From Pseudoalteromonas luteoviolacea B = ATCC 29581 (GTDB lineage Bacteria > Pseudomonadota > Gammaproteobacteria > Enterobacterales > Alteromonadaceae), in NCBI GenBank assembly GCA_000333235.1, contig CAPN01000015.1:1-64000 (forward strand): 64,000 bases of DNA, written 5' to 3'. The translations under genes were made by a program, and so were the position numbers. The notes under the pieces are model-generated. The model searched no databases. It was not told the DNA's origin and worked only from the letters and a program-made list of their open reading frames with translations. Position 1 is the first letter of the stretch; every line of letters starts with the position of its first letter. This document shows positions 46,201 to 56,507 of the stretch, in pieces.

Positions 46201-46386
46201 GGCAGTGAAAAGGCGGGTCCTCAGGGGGGGACACCTTGGGCACCGGTAGAAGTAATTCCGTCGACAGAACCGGTCTTTATTGATGGTAAGGCAAAACTAG
46301 TGAATGATGATGTACCTATTGGTTTTGGTTTAAAGACAATTCAAACATTTATCTATAAAAAAGAAGAACATGATGAGAAAAAATAA
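43252..46386 (+). CDS. pilY1: Type IV pilus tip adhesin/biogenesis factor PilY1
   Basis: 1044 residues with a signal peptide (ending APARAED near residue 22). The N-terminal von Willebrand A-like domain has the metal-site motif [10 protein letters not shown] and a later [10 protein letters not shown]. The C-terminal part is a PilC-type beta-propeller, with [10 protein letters not shown] at its entry. It carries acidic, probably calcium-binding loops at [13 protein letters not shown] and [10 protein letters not shown]. PilY1 regulates extension and retraction and mediates surface sensing and adhesion. The N-terminal domain has many Cys and Tyr residues. The end overlaps pilE by 17 bases. Confidence 0.95.
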   Translation: MLKKIMAVGLGVLASIAPARAEDIELYVTHNSTTKERPRVMVLFDTSGSMAWDVNDGSRCYERKKKNEYQSVDCFDSSLTNTKCYKYSSWYGYYEANCGPSRLSVAQSAMTKLIQENADIDFGLMRLYSDDGGYILNGLGASQSSLLSQISNLPASGSTPIAETLWEAYLYMTGKNVYYGAYHSNRDKSVENGNSYISPFSNTTLTRCDNSVNMILMTDGDPTGDSNQNYNIYYTHYDLFGTYPSPTSGSYLNSLAKILYGSSEQVVDLYPSTPNTKDFSRVYTIGFGTGMSNDGMKLLEKTAQDGGGQYLHANTAQELVSALEKQINNIREVNDSFSSPAVAVSSTDQTQSRDSLYFTMFYPETHARWRGNMKKLKVSGAKIVDQSGKQALNELGLIDKDATTYWSTPSSKDGNQVHQGGIAQVLANQTTRTVYSNYNGSSLKSFDYTTALNSYGSTTNLASAFNANAADVAKIINWAQGIDVNDEDGDNSVVDRRSDIFGDPLHSKPVTIDYGNNDVRVVVGTNAGFIHMFKDSDTSASETWAFIPGELLPIIKPTMLKEANKKYYGMDGPLSVHFDDKNRNGIVESGDSVILIAGMRRGGRSYYALDVTSPNQPVLKWVIKGGSGDFQELAQSWSKPLPTYIKKSGTTPVVIFAAGYDTNKDAVTKSVDTKGRGIYIVEALTGKLVWALTPASGFKGKHSMPADLSLLDSDYDGFTDRIYASDVGGGVWRIDLPGTNPNDSTTPWTHFQLASLAGSTSAEDRKFFYKPMIARTLFSKVTNKSVDGKVIKTRRDTPYEAILLGSGNRSHPNWTSTSDYLFVIRDENTITQSFTTNAPQTVVLSDLMDMNSDPFKQVLNNYEDFVEVEADLGGFKGWKYKLSTGEKSLAAPSVAGGIAYFTSFTPADLTSNQCSLSGGKGQLYAFHLHYGTQVYEQLKYDTSYDVPDTPKLYFGCEGGTETEACTNTVRMVGPAIKKVTNNDGSEKAGPQGGTPWAPVEVIPSTEPVFIDGKAKLVNDDVPIGFGLKTIQTFIYKKEEHDEKK

Positions 46387-46789
46387 GCTATCTGCAGGTG
46401 GTTTTTCACTGATTGAGTTAATGGTAACAATAGCAATTGTGGGCATATTAGCCTCAATTGCTTACCCGTCTTATGAGCAATACGTTAAGCGGGCAGCCAG
46501 AGCTGAGGCAATGGCTGCTTTGTTAGATGCAGCTAATCGACAAGAGCAGTATTTTGTCGATAACAGAGCCTATACAACCGATTTAGCCAAGTTGGCTATT
46601 TCATCGACGACTGAAAATGGTTATTTTACTTTAGCAACAACCGTAACAGGTAATACCTTTGTTGTCACTGCCACGGCAGCAGCGGGTCCTGTGAAAGGTG
46701 ATTCGGTGTGTAGTACGTTAACTATCAATGAAATTGGAGTAAAAGGCGCGACGGGCTCTGGGACGACAGATTATTGCTGGGAGCGCTAG
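46370..46789 (+). CDS. pilE: Type IV pilus minor pilin PilE
   Basis: 139 residues. Leader [11 protein letters not shown] then [20 protein letters not shown] with Glu5. [19 protein letters not shown] and a C-terminal Cys pair (DSVCSTL and TDYCWER) fit the PilE/pilin-like group. The start lies inside the end of pilY1; a second ATG three bases on is equally possible. Last gene of the operon, ending 12 bases from a convergent pseudopilin gene. Confidence 0.9.
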   Translation: MMRKNKLSAGGFSLIELMVTIAIVGILASIAYPSYEQYVKRAARAEAMAALLDAANRQEQYFVDNRAYTTDLAKLAISSTTENGYFTLATTVTGNTFVVTATAAAGPVKGDSVCSTLTINEIGVKGATGSGTTDYCWER

Positions 46790-46801
46790 TTTTACGTCAG
46801 G

Positions 46802-47329
46802 TTAGATCGCATCGTCACATTTCTGGTGGTCGCTGAGTTTTGTGCGACCACTATGATTTAACGAAAGCTTAATGCCAGCTCGTTGTCCACTTGGTAACGT
46901 GATGCAATAACGAAATGTTCCATTGTGTAAGCCTTTTGGAGTGCCATCAGGACGAAACGTTATGGCACGTCGAGGATAAGTGAGTTTGGCACGTTTATCG
47001 ATGGCCTCTCGCTGATGTAATATTTTTTCATCTCTGTCTAAGGTGCCATCACCATCTTTATCAACAAAGACAGTTAACGTATCCCCCCAACTCGTTTTAT
47101 CACAACGAAGATTAATAAGCGCACAGGTGGTTACTTGTGTAATATGATTGATAGCGTAATGGCGAGCAAATGCAAGTGCCCGATGATAGGTTTGCATTTC
47201 TATTTGCATTGTAAAACGAGAATGGAAATGGAGTAGGTTAGGTAAAGTAAATACAACAATAATCGTTATGATCGCGAGTGTTGTAACTAACTCAAAGAAT
47301 GTGACGCCAGCGGCTTTTTTTTTGCTCAT
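46802..47329 (-). CDS. FimT/GspH-type pseudopilin, copy 1
   Basis: 175 residues. Leader MSKKKAAG followed by VTFFELVTTLAIITIIVVF, with Glu5. The C-terminal GspH-like domain includes FVDKDGDGTLDRDE and ITFRPDGTPKG. FimT and FimU proteins are minor pilins; FimT has been linked to DNA uptake. Here it is on the strand opposite the main pilin operon. Its ribosome-binding site (GGAAGG) lies within a stem-loop at 47335-47379. Confidence 0.85.
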   Translation of the reverse strand: MSKKKAAGVTFFELVTTLAIITIIVVFTLPNLLHFHSRFTMQIEMQTYHRALAFARHYAINHITQVTTCALINLRCDKTSWGDTLTVFVDKDGDGTLDRDEKILHQREAIDKRAKLTYPRRAITFRPDGTPKGLHNGTFRYCITLPSGQRAGIKLSLNHSGRTKLSDHQKCDDAI

Positions 47330-47334
47330 CTATA

Positions 47335-47379
47335 TTGCCTTCCATGTGCTTAAAAAGAAAACACATGGATTGTAGGCAA
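47335..47379 (-). promoter_or_regulatory. Nested stem-loop over the ribosome-binding site of a FimT-type gene
   Basis: In the mRNA TTGCCT (47379-47374) pairs with AGGCAA (47340-47335), and inside it CCATGTG (47368-47362) pairs with CACATGG (47348-47342). GGAAGG, the likely Shine-Dalgarno sequence, spans the 3' arms. It may limit translation of the second gene or act as a weak intercistronic processing site. Confidence 0.5.
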
Positions 47380-47443
47380 AACAAGTCAGTTAAGACTTGA
47401 AAGTTATTCACTGTTGTACTGCAAGATTGAGCTTATTTCAGGG

Positions 47444-47986
47444 CTAGCTGCAACTCGTGGTTGTTTCGCCGTTGTAAAGTGCTGTGCCACCTTGAGATAT
47501 AGTGAGTTGGCGATTGTTAGCATTATCTTGGTCTGGGCAGTAAATAACGGTGGTAGCTTGACCATCTGCAAGACGTCCACTGGAATCAAAGCGAAAACGA
47601 GTCGCACCAATCTTTAGTTTATCTTGTCCTTGAGGCACATCCATGACACGCAACATCACATCGGTGCCTCCATCAAAAGTATAATTACTGTTATAGTCAA
47701 CAAAGACAGCGACAGGGTTGGTTGTCCAATCATTTTGACATGCAAACGATGAACTGCTTTGGATAGCGGCTGCTGTTCCAGGGCAAACAACCACAATTTC
47801 GTCAGCTGCACTGGCTTTTGCTCGTGCGAACATTAAGTTGCGTTTTAATTCGAGAAGATAATTTTCTGCTCGGTTGCGTTCTAGAAGGTTAGAGTTATTA
47901 ATGACTGCAAAAGCGGCGATGATCCCAACAATTGCAATGGTTATCATTGCTTCTAACAGGGTAAATCCGTTATTCGCGTTCTTCAT
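47444..47986 (-). CDS. FimT/GspH-type pseudopilin, copy 2
   Basis: 180 residues. Leader MKNANNG then FTLLEAMITIAIVGIIAAFAV with Glu5. The globular part has Cys residues at VVVCPG, FACQND, IYCPDQ and TTSC and the GspH-like FRFDSSGRLADGQ. Transcribed first of the two pseudopilin genes, 114 bases before the other. The pair is probably one operon, divergent from glnB. Confidence 0.87.
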   Translation of the reverse strand: MKNANNGFTLLEAMITIAIVGIIAAFAVINNSNLLERNRAENYLLELKRNLMFARAKASAADEIVVVCPGTAAAIQSSSSFACQNDWTTNPVAVFVDYNSNYTFDGGTDVMLRVMDVPQGQDKLKIGATRFRFDSSGRLADGQATTVIYCPDQDNANNRQLTISQGGTALYNGETTTSCS

Positions 47987-48106
47987 ACTAATGTCCGAGA
48001 AACTGAAGATAATTCATTATGACGTGTTTTTAAGTTCCGATTCAATGAGTTTGTTTGCTTACCGCGCTTAGATTGACTAAAATCGACGCAACTAACAGAT
48101 AACTAA

Positions 48107-48454
<348 letters not shown>

Positions 48455-48504
48455 CCTCAATTTAGGCTATTTAACGTTAAAGTTAACAAACTACTTTTAA
48501 ATGC

Positions 48505-48531
48505 AAAAAAGCGCCTTGATGGCGCTTTTTT
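48505..48531. terminator. Bidirectional terminator between glnB and dapD
   Basis: AAAAAAGCGCC (48505-48515) pairs with GGCGCTTTTTT (48521-48531) around a 5-base loop, between convergent genes. Confidence 0.93.
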
Positions 48532-48549
48532 AGTGTTATTGTGCGCTCA

Positions 48550-49374
48550 TTACTCAACTGAGCGAAGCAGGGCGTTAATGCCAACTTTTTCGCGAGTTTT
48601 TTGGTCGACTTTTTTGACGATAATAGCAGCATATAAGTTGTGCGTACCGTCTTTGCTTGGCAGTGAGCCAGGCACCACTACCGCGCCGGCTGGCACTCTT
48701 CCAAAGTGAACTTCACCAGTCTCTCGATCGTAAATGCGTGTACTTTGCGAAATATAGACACCCATCGAAATCACCGCGCCTTCTTCGACTATCACACCTT
48801 CAACGATTTCAGAGCGTGCGCCGATGAAGCAATTGTCTTCAATAATGGTTGGATTGGCTTGAAGGGGTTCTAATACGCCACCAATTCCAACCCCGCCAGA
48901 TAGATGCACATTTTTACCGATTTGAGCACACGAACCAACCGTTGCCCATGTATCGACCATAGTACCCTCATCAACATATGCACCAATGTTGACGTAGGAC
49001 GGCATTAGGACCACATTTTTGCCAATAAAACTGCCTTGTCGTGCAACAGCGTTAGGTACAACACGCATACCTTCCTGTTTGAATTGCTCTGGCGTGTATT
49101 CGGAAAATTTTAATGGTACTTTGTCGAAAAATTGGTTAACGCCATCGTGCATTGGTTTGTTATCGCGAATACGGAATGACAGTAAAACGGCCTTTTTAAG
49201 CCATTGGTGTACAACCCATTCACCGCTGATTTTCTCTGCAACACGTGCAGCACCAGAATCCAATAATGACAGCGCTTGATTGATTGCAGATGCAATAGCC
49301 GGCTCCACAGTGGCAGGAGAGATAGTTGCACGGTTTTCCCATGCGTTTTCAATAATCGTTTTTAAATCAGACAT
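48550..49374 (-). CDS. dapD: Tetrahydrodipicolinate N-succinyltransferase
   Basis: Succinylates tetrahydrodipicolinate in the lysine/diaminopimelate pathway. 274 residues. The left-handed beta-helix hexapeptide repeats are visible from [20 protein letters not shown] through [20 protein letters not shown]. It lies 9 bases after glnD on the same strand, the standard dapD-glnD-map order. Confidence 0.97.
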   Translation of the reverse strand: MSDLKTIIENAWENRATISPATVEPAIASAINQALSLLDSGAARVAEKISGEWVVHQWLKKAVLLSFRIRDNKPMHDGVNQFFDKVPLKFSEYTPEQFKQEGMRVVPNAVARQGSFIGKNVVLMPSYVNIGAYVDEGTMVDTWATVGSCAQIGKNVHLSGGVGIGGVLEPLQANPTIIEDNCFIGARSEIVEGVIVEEGAVISMGVYISQSTRIYDRETGEVHFGRVPAGAVVVPGSLPSKDGTHNLYAAIIVKKVDQKTREKVGINALLRSVE

Positions 49375-49383
49375 AGTTTCCTC

Positions 49384-52002
49384 TTATTCCGATTCTGCAT
49401 TTAATTTTTTTAACAGTGCACGATGCACTTTAACTTGCTCTTCGTCCGAAAGGGACAAATAGGCTTTATTCGATACCACAAAGAAATCTTCAGCACGTTC
49501 GCCAACGGTGGTGATCCGAGCGGCATGAATGTGTAGCTCTTGTTCTTCAAATACTTCAGCAATTTTGGTCAGCAAACCTTGAATATCAATGGCTTGAATT
49601 TCAATTAAGTTTCTGTCCTCGCGAGCGTGAGGACGGACAATGACCAATGGTTTGATATTAAAGTCTTTAAAACGGTGCGAACGATTCTTTTTGATCCGAA
49701 CTTTCTTTTTCGGATCCGCGAGCATCTGCTCAATGCCTTTATGAATTGATTGTGCTCTACTTGATGCAATTGCATCACCGTTCACTTCAAGGATAACAAA
49801 ATTGTAAACGACATAGCCATCTTTTGTCGTCATGACTTGCGCATGTTGGATCTGGGCTTTTTTCGAGCCAATTACACTCACAAGCTTTACGAATAAACTC
49901 GATTCGTAAGGACTGTAAACAAATACTTGCGTTCCACCGTGCAGCGGTTTCGATGACACCGATACACTTGCGTGGCTCAAATCATTTGAAGCTAACAAAT
50001 GGCTTGTATGCCATGAAATTTGTTCTTCACTGAATGCAGTGAAGTAATTAGCTTTGAAGCGAGTCCAAATGTGGTCGATTAAGTCATCACGAAATCCATC
50101 TAACACAAGACGCTGTTTAGCTTGCTGTTTTTTATCTCGAATTTGATCACGCATGTCCATTGGGTTTTCAAGCCCAAGCCGAAGTGCCCTTTGTCCATGC
50201 AGATAGAGTTCACGAAGCAAGGTATTTTTCCAGTCGTTCCAAAGGTTATCGTTTGTCGCACGAATATCGGCAACAGTAAGGCAATAAAGATAATCTAATT
50301 GGCGTTCATTTTTAACTTTAGAGGCAAATTCGGAGATAACTTCAGGATCGTTAATGTCTTTTCGTTGTGCGGTTACTGACATGAGCAGATGATGCTCAAC
50401 TAACCACGCAACAAGTTTTGAATCAGATGAGGTAAAACCATGCATTTTACAAAAGGCAAGTGCATCCACCGCCCCAAGCTCTGAGTGGTCACCTCCTCGG
50501 CCTTTTGCAATATCATGAAAAATTGCAGCAAGATACAACAGCTCGGGTTTATCCATTCGGGTCACAATTTCCGAGCAGAGCGGGAAACGTGAGTGTTGTG
50601 CTCGATCAAAATAGTGATAGATATTGTTCACAAGTTGATGGGTATGTTCATCAACGGTATAAGAATGAAATAAATCAAATTGCATTTGGCCAAATATATT
50701 GCGCCACTGAGGCAAATACGCTGCGATGATGCCGTGTTTGTGCATTAGGGTAAACGCTCGGCCCATGCCATTTGGATGTTTGATTAATCGCAAAAAAGCA
50801 TCTCGACATGCCGCATAATCCTGCAAATCGCCAAGTAGCCGTCGCCTCACTTGACGCATCGTGCGAATGGTATTGGGTTCAATTTGGGTGATCGTAGGTT
50901 TTTCTGCAATGTGCTCAAAGAGTACAAACAATTGTTCACGGCGGAAAAAAACCGACGGATCTTTAACACGAATTTTGCTACCAACGCGTTCAAAGTTCCG
51001 ATCAAGTGGTATAGCGCTATGAAGATGTTGATCTGGCAAGATGCTTTCTTCAAAGTAAGCAAGCAACATTTCGTTCATTTCTCGGATGCGGCTCATGATC
51101 CGAAATAAGCGTTTCATCATACGTTCTACAGACGCTTTTCCTTCCGCCCCAAAGCCAAGTAATTCTGCTGCGTGGGGCTGGTGGTCGAATAACAAGCGAT
51201 TTTCAGAGCGTCCAGCGGCTAAATGCAGTGCAAAACGAATATTCCAGAGGTTTTCTAAACACTCTAACAGTTCTTGAGATTCTTCATGGGTAAGATAACC
51301 GTGATCAATCAGTTCTTCTAAGGTTTCTGCCTGGAAATGTTTCTTAGCCACCCAAAAAATAGTTTGTATGTCGCGCAGTCCACCTGGATTTTCCTTAACA
51401 TTAGGCTCCAGGTTATAGGCTGTGCCATGACACTTCTTGTGGCGTAAGTTTTGTTCGTTGACTTTGGCAATAAAAAAGTCATCAGAGCGCCACAATGGAC
51501 TTTCTTGGATGTGTTTTTTAAGCTTTTCATACGCGATATGATTGCCGCAGATTAACCGGCTTTCGAGTAAGCTTGTGGTAAAGTGCACATCATGTTGCTT
51601 TTGTTCAAGTACTTCTTGATGTGTGCGAACACTGTGGCCTATTTCAAGGTTTAAGTCCCACAGGTAAGTGACAAATTGTTCAAGCTTTATGACGATGTCT
51701 TCATTGGGTTTATCGTCTACTAAAAGTAGGAAATCAATATCAGAATAAGGGTGCAATTCACCTCGGCCATATCCTCCGATTGCAATTAATGCCATGTCCG
51801 TATGATTGGCAAGGCCAACTTGATTAAACAATTTTATAAGGAGTCGATCAATGAATTCCGCACGTGCATTGATTAAGTTTCTTACGGGTTGTTTTGTAAA
51901 CTCGTTGTGCAACCATTTGTAAAAATAAGCAGAACAATCTTTGTATTGTTGCAAATCGGATGCGTCGTCTAAGAGTTGTTTTAATTTATTCGGCAAGGCC
52001 AA
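49384..52002 (-). CDS. glnD: Bifunctional uridylyltransferase/uridylyl-removing enzyme
   Basis: Modifies and demodifies P-II in response to glutamine. 872 residues. The nucleotidyltransferase site is GGYGRGELHPYSDIDFLLLV near residue 72; a middle helical region follows; the HD domain has FHDIAKGRGGDHSELG; two ACT domains sit at the C-terminus (VFVYSPYESSLFVKLVSVIG and LIEIQAIDIQGLLTKIAEV). Full length. Its substrate glnB is encoded just beyond dapD. Confidence 0.97.
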   Translation of the reverse strand: MALPNKLKQLLDDASDLQQYKDCSAYFYKWLHNEFTKQPVRNLINARAEFIDRLLIKLFNQVGLANHTDMALIAIGGYGRGELHPYSDIDFLLLVDDKPNEDIVIKLEQFVTYLWDLNLEIGHSVRTHQEVLEQKQHDVHFTTSLLESRLICGNHIAYEKLKKHIQESPLWRSDDFFIAKVNEQNLRHKKCHGTAYNLEPNVKENPGGLRDIQTIFWVAKKHFQAETLEELIDHGYLTHEESQELLECLENLWNIRFALHLAAGRSENRLLFDHQPHAAELLGFGAEGKASVERMMKRLFRIMSRIREMNEMLLAYFEESILPDQHLHSAIPLDRNFERVGSKIRVKDPSVFFRREQLFVLFEHIAEKPTITQIEPNTIRTMRQVRRRLLGDLQDYAACRDAFLRLIKHPNGMGRAFTLMHKHGIIAAYLPQWRNIFGQMQFDLFHSYTVDEHTHQLVNNIYHYFDRAQHSRFPLCSEIVTRMDKPELLYLAAIFHDIAKGRGGDHSELGAVDALAFCKMHGFTSSDSKLVAWLVEHHLLMSVTAQRKDINDPEVISEFASKVKNERQLDYLYCLTVADIRATNDNLWNDWKNTLLRELYLHGQRALRLGLENPMDMRDQIRDKKQQAKQRLVLDGFRDDLIDHIWTRFKANYFTAFSEEQISWHTSHLLASNDLSHASVSVSSKPLHGGTQVFVYSPYESSLFVKLVSVIGSKKAQIQHAQVMTTKDGYVVYNFVILEVNGDAIASSRAQSIHKGIEQMLADPKKKVRIKKNRSHRFKDFNIKPLVIVRPHAREDRNLIEIQAIDIQGLLTKIAEVFEEQELHIHAARITTVGERAEDFFVVSNKAYLSLSDEEQVKVHRALLKKLNAESE

Positions 52003-52215
52003 AATAGGGCTCCTCGGGATTTTGAACTGACACTAACTCCAATTTCAGTCACGGACTTGAGTCGTTCGGTATAAAACTCATTTGTTTTTGATTTTTATTA
52101 GACTGACTATATACCCAAATGGCCTTAAACTGAACCTAATGATTGACTCTGAATATCGTTTATTGAGGTATTTTGGGTATCTCGATCGAGTGAGGCAAGG
52201 GAGAAGGAAAAAATG

Positions 52216-52244
52216 ACACACAGCCTGTGGGGTTGGCTGTGTGT
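52216..52244 (-). terminator. Rho-independent terminator of map
   Basis: Perfect 10-bp arms ACACACAGCC (52216-52225) and GGCTGTGTGT (52235-52244). On the minus strand it is followed by TCATTTTTTCC, 14 bases past the map stop codon, so map and glnD have a terminator between them. Confidence 0.85.
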
Positions 52245-52257
52245 ATTGGGTCGAGAA

Positions 52258-53043
52258 CTAGTGAGAAATTACTTTTTCAATGGTGTCGTCGTTTCGGTGA
52301 GTTAAGACCTCTACGCCGTTTTCAGTGACCAGTAATGTGTGTTCCCATTGTGCAGATAAGCTACGGTCTTTGGTCACAACGGTCCAATCGTCTTTCAACA
52401 ATTTACAGTGACGTTTTCCTGCGTTAACCATAGGTTCGATGGTTAAACACATACCTGCTTGTAGCTCTTCACCCGTCCCCGGCTTGCCATAATGCATGAC
52501 TTGCGGTTCTTCGTGGAATTCGGCCCCGATACCATGTCCGCAGTATTCACGTACAATCGAATAACTAAATCCTTCAGCGTATTTTTGAATCGCGGCGCCG
52601 ATATCACCTAAGCGAACACCAGGCTTAACCATGCGGATTGCCAAATAAAGGCTTTCTTGCGTCACCTCGCATAAACGTTTGCCCTGAATTGACGGTGCGC
52701 CAACATAGAACATTTTTGAGGTATCACCATGATAGCCATCTTTTATAACGGTAATGTCGATGTTGATGATGTCACCGTCTTTCAGTGGTTTGTCGTTTGG
52801 AATGCCGTGACAAATTACATGATTAACCGACGTGCAAATGGATTTCGGAAAGCCATGGTAGTTTAGTGGGGCAGGGATCGCTTTTTGAACATCAACAATG
52901 TAATCATGGCAAATCGTGTTTAGCTCGTCAGTTGTTACCCCTGGTTTTACATATGGTTCGATCATTTCCAGGACTTCTGCTGCAAGACGTCCCGCAACGC
53001 GCATTTTTTCAATTTCATCAGGGGTTTTAATCACTGCGCTCAT
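52258..53043 (-). CDS. map: Methionine aminopeptidase, type I
   Basis: Removes the N-terminal Met from nascent proteins. 261 residues. Metal ligands are in IINIDITVIKDGYHGDTS (two Asp), GHGIGAEFHEEP (His) and TIEPMVNAG and WEHTLLVTE (two Glu). Divergent from rpsB, the classic arrangement in gammaproteobacteria. Confidence 0.97.
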   Translation of the reverse strand: MSAVIKTPDEIEKMRVAGRLAAEVLEMIEPYVKPGVTTDELNTICHDYIVDVQKAIPAPLNYHGFPKSICTSVNHVICHGIPNDKPLKDGDIINIDITVIKDGYHGDTSKMFYVGAPSIQGKRLCEVTQESLYLAIRMVKPGVRLGDIGAAIQKYAEGFSYSIVREYCGHGIGAEFHEEPQVMHYGKPGTGEELQAGMCLTIEPMVNAGKRHCKLLKDDWTVVTKDRSLSAQWEHTLLVTENGVEVLTHRNDDTIEKVISH

Positions 53044-53096
53044 TCAAGCTCCCATTTTAGTTTACAGTTTTGGTGGTCTAAATTTTATACGTATCA

Positions 53097-53125
53097 TTGA
53101 GTCGATGCGATTTATATGGTATAAA
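53097..53125 (+). promoter_or_regulatory. Promoter of rpsB-tsf
   Basis: TTGAGT (53097-53102) and TATAAA (53120-53125) are spaced by 17 bases and followed by a GC-rich stretch (GCGCGCCG). This would give an rpsB leader of roughly 185 bases, long enough for the S2 autoregulatory site known in E. coli. Confidence 0.7.
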
Positions 53126-53319
53126 GCGCGCCGTCTTTTTACAAATAAATTCTCTGCCTTGATGGTCAGCGTATTTTTTGTCATTAAGGCAATTAACTTA
53201 AATATTAACACACACACATATCGACACATACACTTGGGTGCATGTTTCCTTAAATTTTAAGGCACGTGTTGGTGCTATGGGATATGTGGAGGCCTAACCC
53301 TTAATTGAGGAAAATTCAA

Positions 53320-54048
53320 ATGGCAAACGTTTCAATGCGCGATATGCTTCAAGCTGGTGTTCACTTCGGTCACCAAGCTCGTTACTGGAATCCAAAAATG
53401 AAGCCATTCATTTTCGGTGCTCGTAACCGCGTTCACATCATCAACCTAGAAAAGACAGTTCCAATGTTCAACGATGCACTTAAGTTCCTTTCGAACGTTG
53501 CATCAAACAAAGGTAAAATCCTTTTCGTTGGTACTAAGCGCGCAGCAAGCGAAGCAGTAAAAGAAGCAGCGACTGGCTGTGATCAATTTTACGTAAATCA
53601 CCGTTGGTTAGGTGGTATGTTGACTAACTGGAAAACAGTTCGTCAATCAATCAAGCGTCTTAAAGACCTTGAAATCCAAAGCCAAGACGGTACTTTCGAA
53701 AAATTGACTAAGAAAGAAGCGTTAATGCTTACTCGTGAAATGGAAAAGCTTGAGAAGAGCCTTGGCGGTATCAAAGATATGGGCGGTCTTCCAGACGCAC
53801 TATTTGTTATCGACGCAGATCACGAGCACATCGCTATCCGCGAAGCAAACAACCTAGGTATTCCAGTAGTATCAATCGTTGATACTAACTCGAACCCAGA
53901 CGGCGTTGACTTCGTTGTTCCAGGTAACGACGATGCGATCCGTGCAATCCAGCTTTACACTGGCGCAGTAGCTCAAGCTGTTACTGAAGGCCGCGAAAGC
54001 AACATCGTTGCTCAAGCTGAGAAAGACGACTTCGTAGAAGCTGAGTAA
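53320..54048 (+). CDS. rpsB: 30S ribosomal protein S2
   Basis: About 242 residues; starts [19 protein letters not shown] and includes [15 protein letters not shown] and [20 protein letters not shown]2 joins the small subunit late and represses its own operon. The ATG at 53320 follows GAGG by nine bases; a TTG at 53305 is not needed. Codon choice is strongly biased towards that of highly expressed genes. Confidence 0.98.
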   Translation: MANVSMRDMLQAGVHFGHQARYWNPKMKPFIFGARNRVHIINLEKTVPMFNDALKFLSNVASNKGKILFVGTKRAASEAVKEAATGCDQFYVNHRWLGGMLTNWKTVRQSIKRLKDLEIQSQDGTFEKLTKKEALMLTREMEKLEKSLGGIKDMGGLPDALFVIDADHEHIAIREANNLGIPVVSIVDTNSNPDGVDFVVPGNDDAIRAIQLYTGAVAQAVTEGRESNIVAQAEKDDFVEAE

Positions 54049-54057
54049 TAAGCTGTC

Positions 54058-54119
54058 ATCAAGTCTTCATCGAATTTCGATGAAGACTTGATATTCTTTG
54101 CTAAGCGGAACCCCGCTTA
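54058..54119 (+). promoter_or_regulatory. Double hairpin between rpsB and tsf
   Basis: First hairpin: perfect 17-base arms (54058-54074 and 54076-54092; core CTTCATCGAA/TTCGATGAAG). Second hairpin: TAAGCGG (54102-54108) and CCGCTTA (54113-54119) with an AACC loop. No real T-run follows, so it is more likely an attenuator or RNA-processing/stability element that sets the S2 to EF-Ts ratio than a full terminator. Confidence 0.75.
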
Positions 54120-54149
54120 AGAACCGAATTCAGATTTGAGGATATTCAA

Positions 54150-55001
54150 ATGGCTGTAACTGCTGCCCTAGTTAAAGAGCTACGCGACCGTACTGGCGCT
54201 GGCATGATGGATTGTAAAAAAGCGCTAACTGAAACCAACGGTGACATCGAGTTAGCAATTGAAAATATGCGTAAAAGTGGTGCTGCTAAAGCTGCTAAGA
54301 AAGCTGGTAATATCGCTGCAGAAGGTACAATCCTTATCAAGCAAGCTGACGGTATTGCTGCACTTGTTGAAGTTAACTGCCAAACCGACTTCGTTGCGAA
54401 AGATAAGAACTTCCTAGCATTTGCTAATGAAGTTACTGACGTTGCTGCTGCAGAGAAAATTTCTGTTGAAGAGCTACAAGCACAATTCGAAGAGAAGCGT
54501 GTTGCGCTAGTAACGAAAATTGGCGAAAACATCAACATTCGTCGCGTTCAATACTTAGGTGGTGCAAACCTAGCTGAGTACCGTCACGGCGACCGTATCG
54601 GTGTTGTTGTTGCTGGTGAAGCAGACGAAGAGACGTTAAAGCAAGTGGCAATGCACGTTGCTGCATCACGTCCTGAGTACGTAAACCCAGAAGACGTTCC
54701 AGCAGACGTAGTGGCGAAAGAGCGTGAAGTTCAAATCGACATCGCTATGAACGAAGGCAAGCCAGCTGAAATCGCTGAGAAGATGGTTGAAGGCCGTATG
54801 AAGAAGTTCACTGGTGAAGTTTCTCTTACTGGTCAAGCGTTCATCATGGAGCCTAAGAAGTCAGTTGGTGAATTCCTTAAAGAGAAAGGCGCAACAGTAA
54901 CGGCATTTGTACGCTTAGAAGTTGGTGAAGGCATCGAGAAGAAAGTTGATGACTTTGCTGCTGAAGTTGCTGCACAGATGGCGGCTGCAAAAGGCGCTTA
55001 A
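54150..55001 (+). CDS. tsf: Translation elongation factor Ts
   Basis: Guanine-nucleotide exchange factor for EF-Tu. 283 residues. The N-terminal UBA-like domain has [18 protein letters not shown], and [11 protein letters not shown] is the core signature that inserts into EF-Tu. GAGG precedes the ATG. Followed by a very strong terminator. Confidence 0.98.
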   Translation: MAVTAALVKELRDRTGAGMMDCKKALTETNGDIELAIENMRKSGAAKAAKKAGNIAAEGTILIKQADGIAALVEVNCQTDFVAKDKNFLAFANEVTDVAAAEKISVEELQAQFEEKRVALVTKIGENINIRRVQYLGGANLAEYRHGDRIGVVVAGEADEETLKQVAMHVAASRPEYVNPEDVPADVVAKEREVQIDIAMNEGKPAEIAEKMVEGRMKKFTGEVSLTGQAFIMEPKKSVGEFLKEKGATVTAFVRLEVGEGIEKKVDDFAAEVAAQMAAAKGA

Positions 55002-55074
55002 TCGCTTTTATAGACGCAATGTAGCAGGTTTAACCACCTCAGTTTACTTTGCGTCTCACGCGAAAATTCTTTAG

Positions 55075-55116
55075 AATAGCCGCGCTTGTGTGAAAACATA
55101 AGCGCGGTTATTTTTT
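55075..55116 (+). terminator. Strong Rho-independent terminator after tsf
   Basis: A 17-bp stem (55075-55091 with 55096-55112, two G-U pairs) closed by a GAAA tetraloop and followed by a T-run to 55116. It lies 29 bases upstream of pyrH, so pyrH needs its own promoter or read-through. Confidence 0.93.
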
Positions 55117-55144
55117 ACCTTCACTTTTAATTGGCCCGAATTTT

Positions 55145-55882
55145 ATGACTATCAATCGAAAACCTGTTTTTAGACGCGTTCTTCTCAAATTAAGTGGTGA
55201 AGCCCTAATGGGAGATGAAGGCTTTGGTATCGATCCAAAAGTATTGGATCGCATGGCTCAAGAAATCAAAGAACTAGTAGAACTCGACGTAGAAGTGGGT
55301 TTAGTTATTGGCGGTGGCAACTTCTTACGTGGTGGTTCACTTGCAGAGGCAGGCATGAACCGTGTAGTTGGTGACCACATGGGCATGTTGGCAACAGTAA
55401 TGAACGGTTTGGCAATGCGCGATGCGCTACACCGAGCATTTGTAAATGCACGACTTATGTCAGCGATCCCACTCAATGGTGTTTGTGATGCATACAATTG
55501 GGCAGAAGCGATTAGCTTATTAAAATCAGGTCGCGTTGTGATTTTCTCTGCCGGTACGGGCAACCCGTTTTTTACAACAGACTCTGCTGCGTGTTTACGT
55601 GGTATTGAGATTGAAGCGGATACCGTAATTAAAGCAACAAAAGTCGATGGTGTTTTCAATGATGACCCAGTGAAAAACCCAGAGGCAACACTTTATCGTC
55701 ATTTGACCTATAATGAAGTGATTGACCAAGAATTGAAAGTGATGGATTTAGCGGCGTTTACGCTAGCACGTGATCACGATATGCCAATCAGCGTGTTCAA
55801 TATGAATAAACCTGGGGCATTAAAGCGCGTGATCATGGGTGAAGAAGAAGGTACGCTTATTTCTTCGCAAGCATCAGAATAA
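55145..55882 (+). CDS. pyrH: Uridylate kinase
   Basis: Phosphorylates UMP to UDP. 245 residues of the amino-acid-kinase fold. [31 protein letters not shown] and [16 protein letters not shown] are the defining motifs. Upstream of frr with a 19-base gap, the usual pyrH-frr pair. Confidence 0.98.
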   Translation: MTINRKPVFRRVLLKLSGEALMGDEGFGIDPKVLDRMAQEIKELVELDVEVGLVIGGGNFLRGGSLAEAGMNRVVGDHMGMLATVMNGLAMRDALHRAFVNARLMSAIPLNGVCDAYNWAEAISLLKSGRVVIFSAGTGNPFFTTDSAACLRGIEIEADTVIKATKVDGVFNDDPVKNPEATLYRHLTYNEVIDQELKVMDLAAFTLARDHDMPISVFNMNKPGALKRVIMGEEEGTLISSQASE

Positions 55883-55901
55883 TATAGACTAGGATAGCAT
55901 T

Positions 55902-56459
55902 GTGATTAACGATATTAAAAAAGACGCTCAAGAGCGTATGAAAAAAAGTGTTGCAGCACTTGCAAGCCAACTCTCTAAAATCCGTACTGGTCGTGCGCAC
56001 CCTGCGCTGTTAGACGGTATCTCTGTGTCTTACTACGGCGCAGATACACCACTAAATCAAGTGGCAAACGTATCAGTAGAAGATGCGCGTACGCTTGCGA
56101 TTAGCGTGTTTGATCGCTCATTGGCTCAAGCTGTAGAAAAGGCGATCATGGCATCGGATTTAGGGTTAAACCCAATGTCTGCTGGTGCGATGATTCGTGT
56201 TCCACTTCCGCCACTGACTGAAGAGCGCCGTAAGGACCTAATTAAAGTTGTTCGTGCAGAAGTTGAAGCCGGTCGTGTTGCCGTGCGTAATATTCGTCGT
56301 GACGCGAACGGTGATATTAAATCATTATTAAAAGATAAATCAATTTCTGAAGATGAAGCGCGTCAAGGCGAAGACGAAGTTCAAAAGCTAACTGACACTT
56401 ACATCAAAGAAATGGATACGCAACTGAGCGCGAAAGAAGCAGAATTGATGGAAATCTAA
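55902..56459 (+). CDS. frr: Ribosome recycling factor
   Basis: Splits post-termination ribosomes with EF-G. 185 residues, tRNA-like shape. [19 protein letters not shown] and [15 protein letters not shown] are typical. The start is GTG at 55902. Confidence 0.98.
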   Translation: MINDIKKDAQERMKKSVAALASQLSKIRTGRAHPALLDGISVSYYGADTPLNQVANVSVEDARTLAISVFDRSLAQAVEKAIMASDLGLNPMSAGAMIRVPLPPLTEERRKDLIKVVRAEVEAGRVAVRNIRRDANGDIKSLLKDKSISEDEARQGEDEVQKLTDTYIKEMDTQLSAKEAELMEI

Positions 56460-56507
56460 GCGAATACGTTCCGCTTAATCGTACTAAACTTAAATTTATT
56501 AGGCTAG

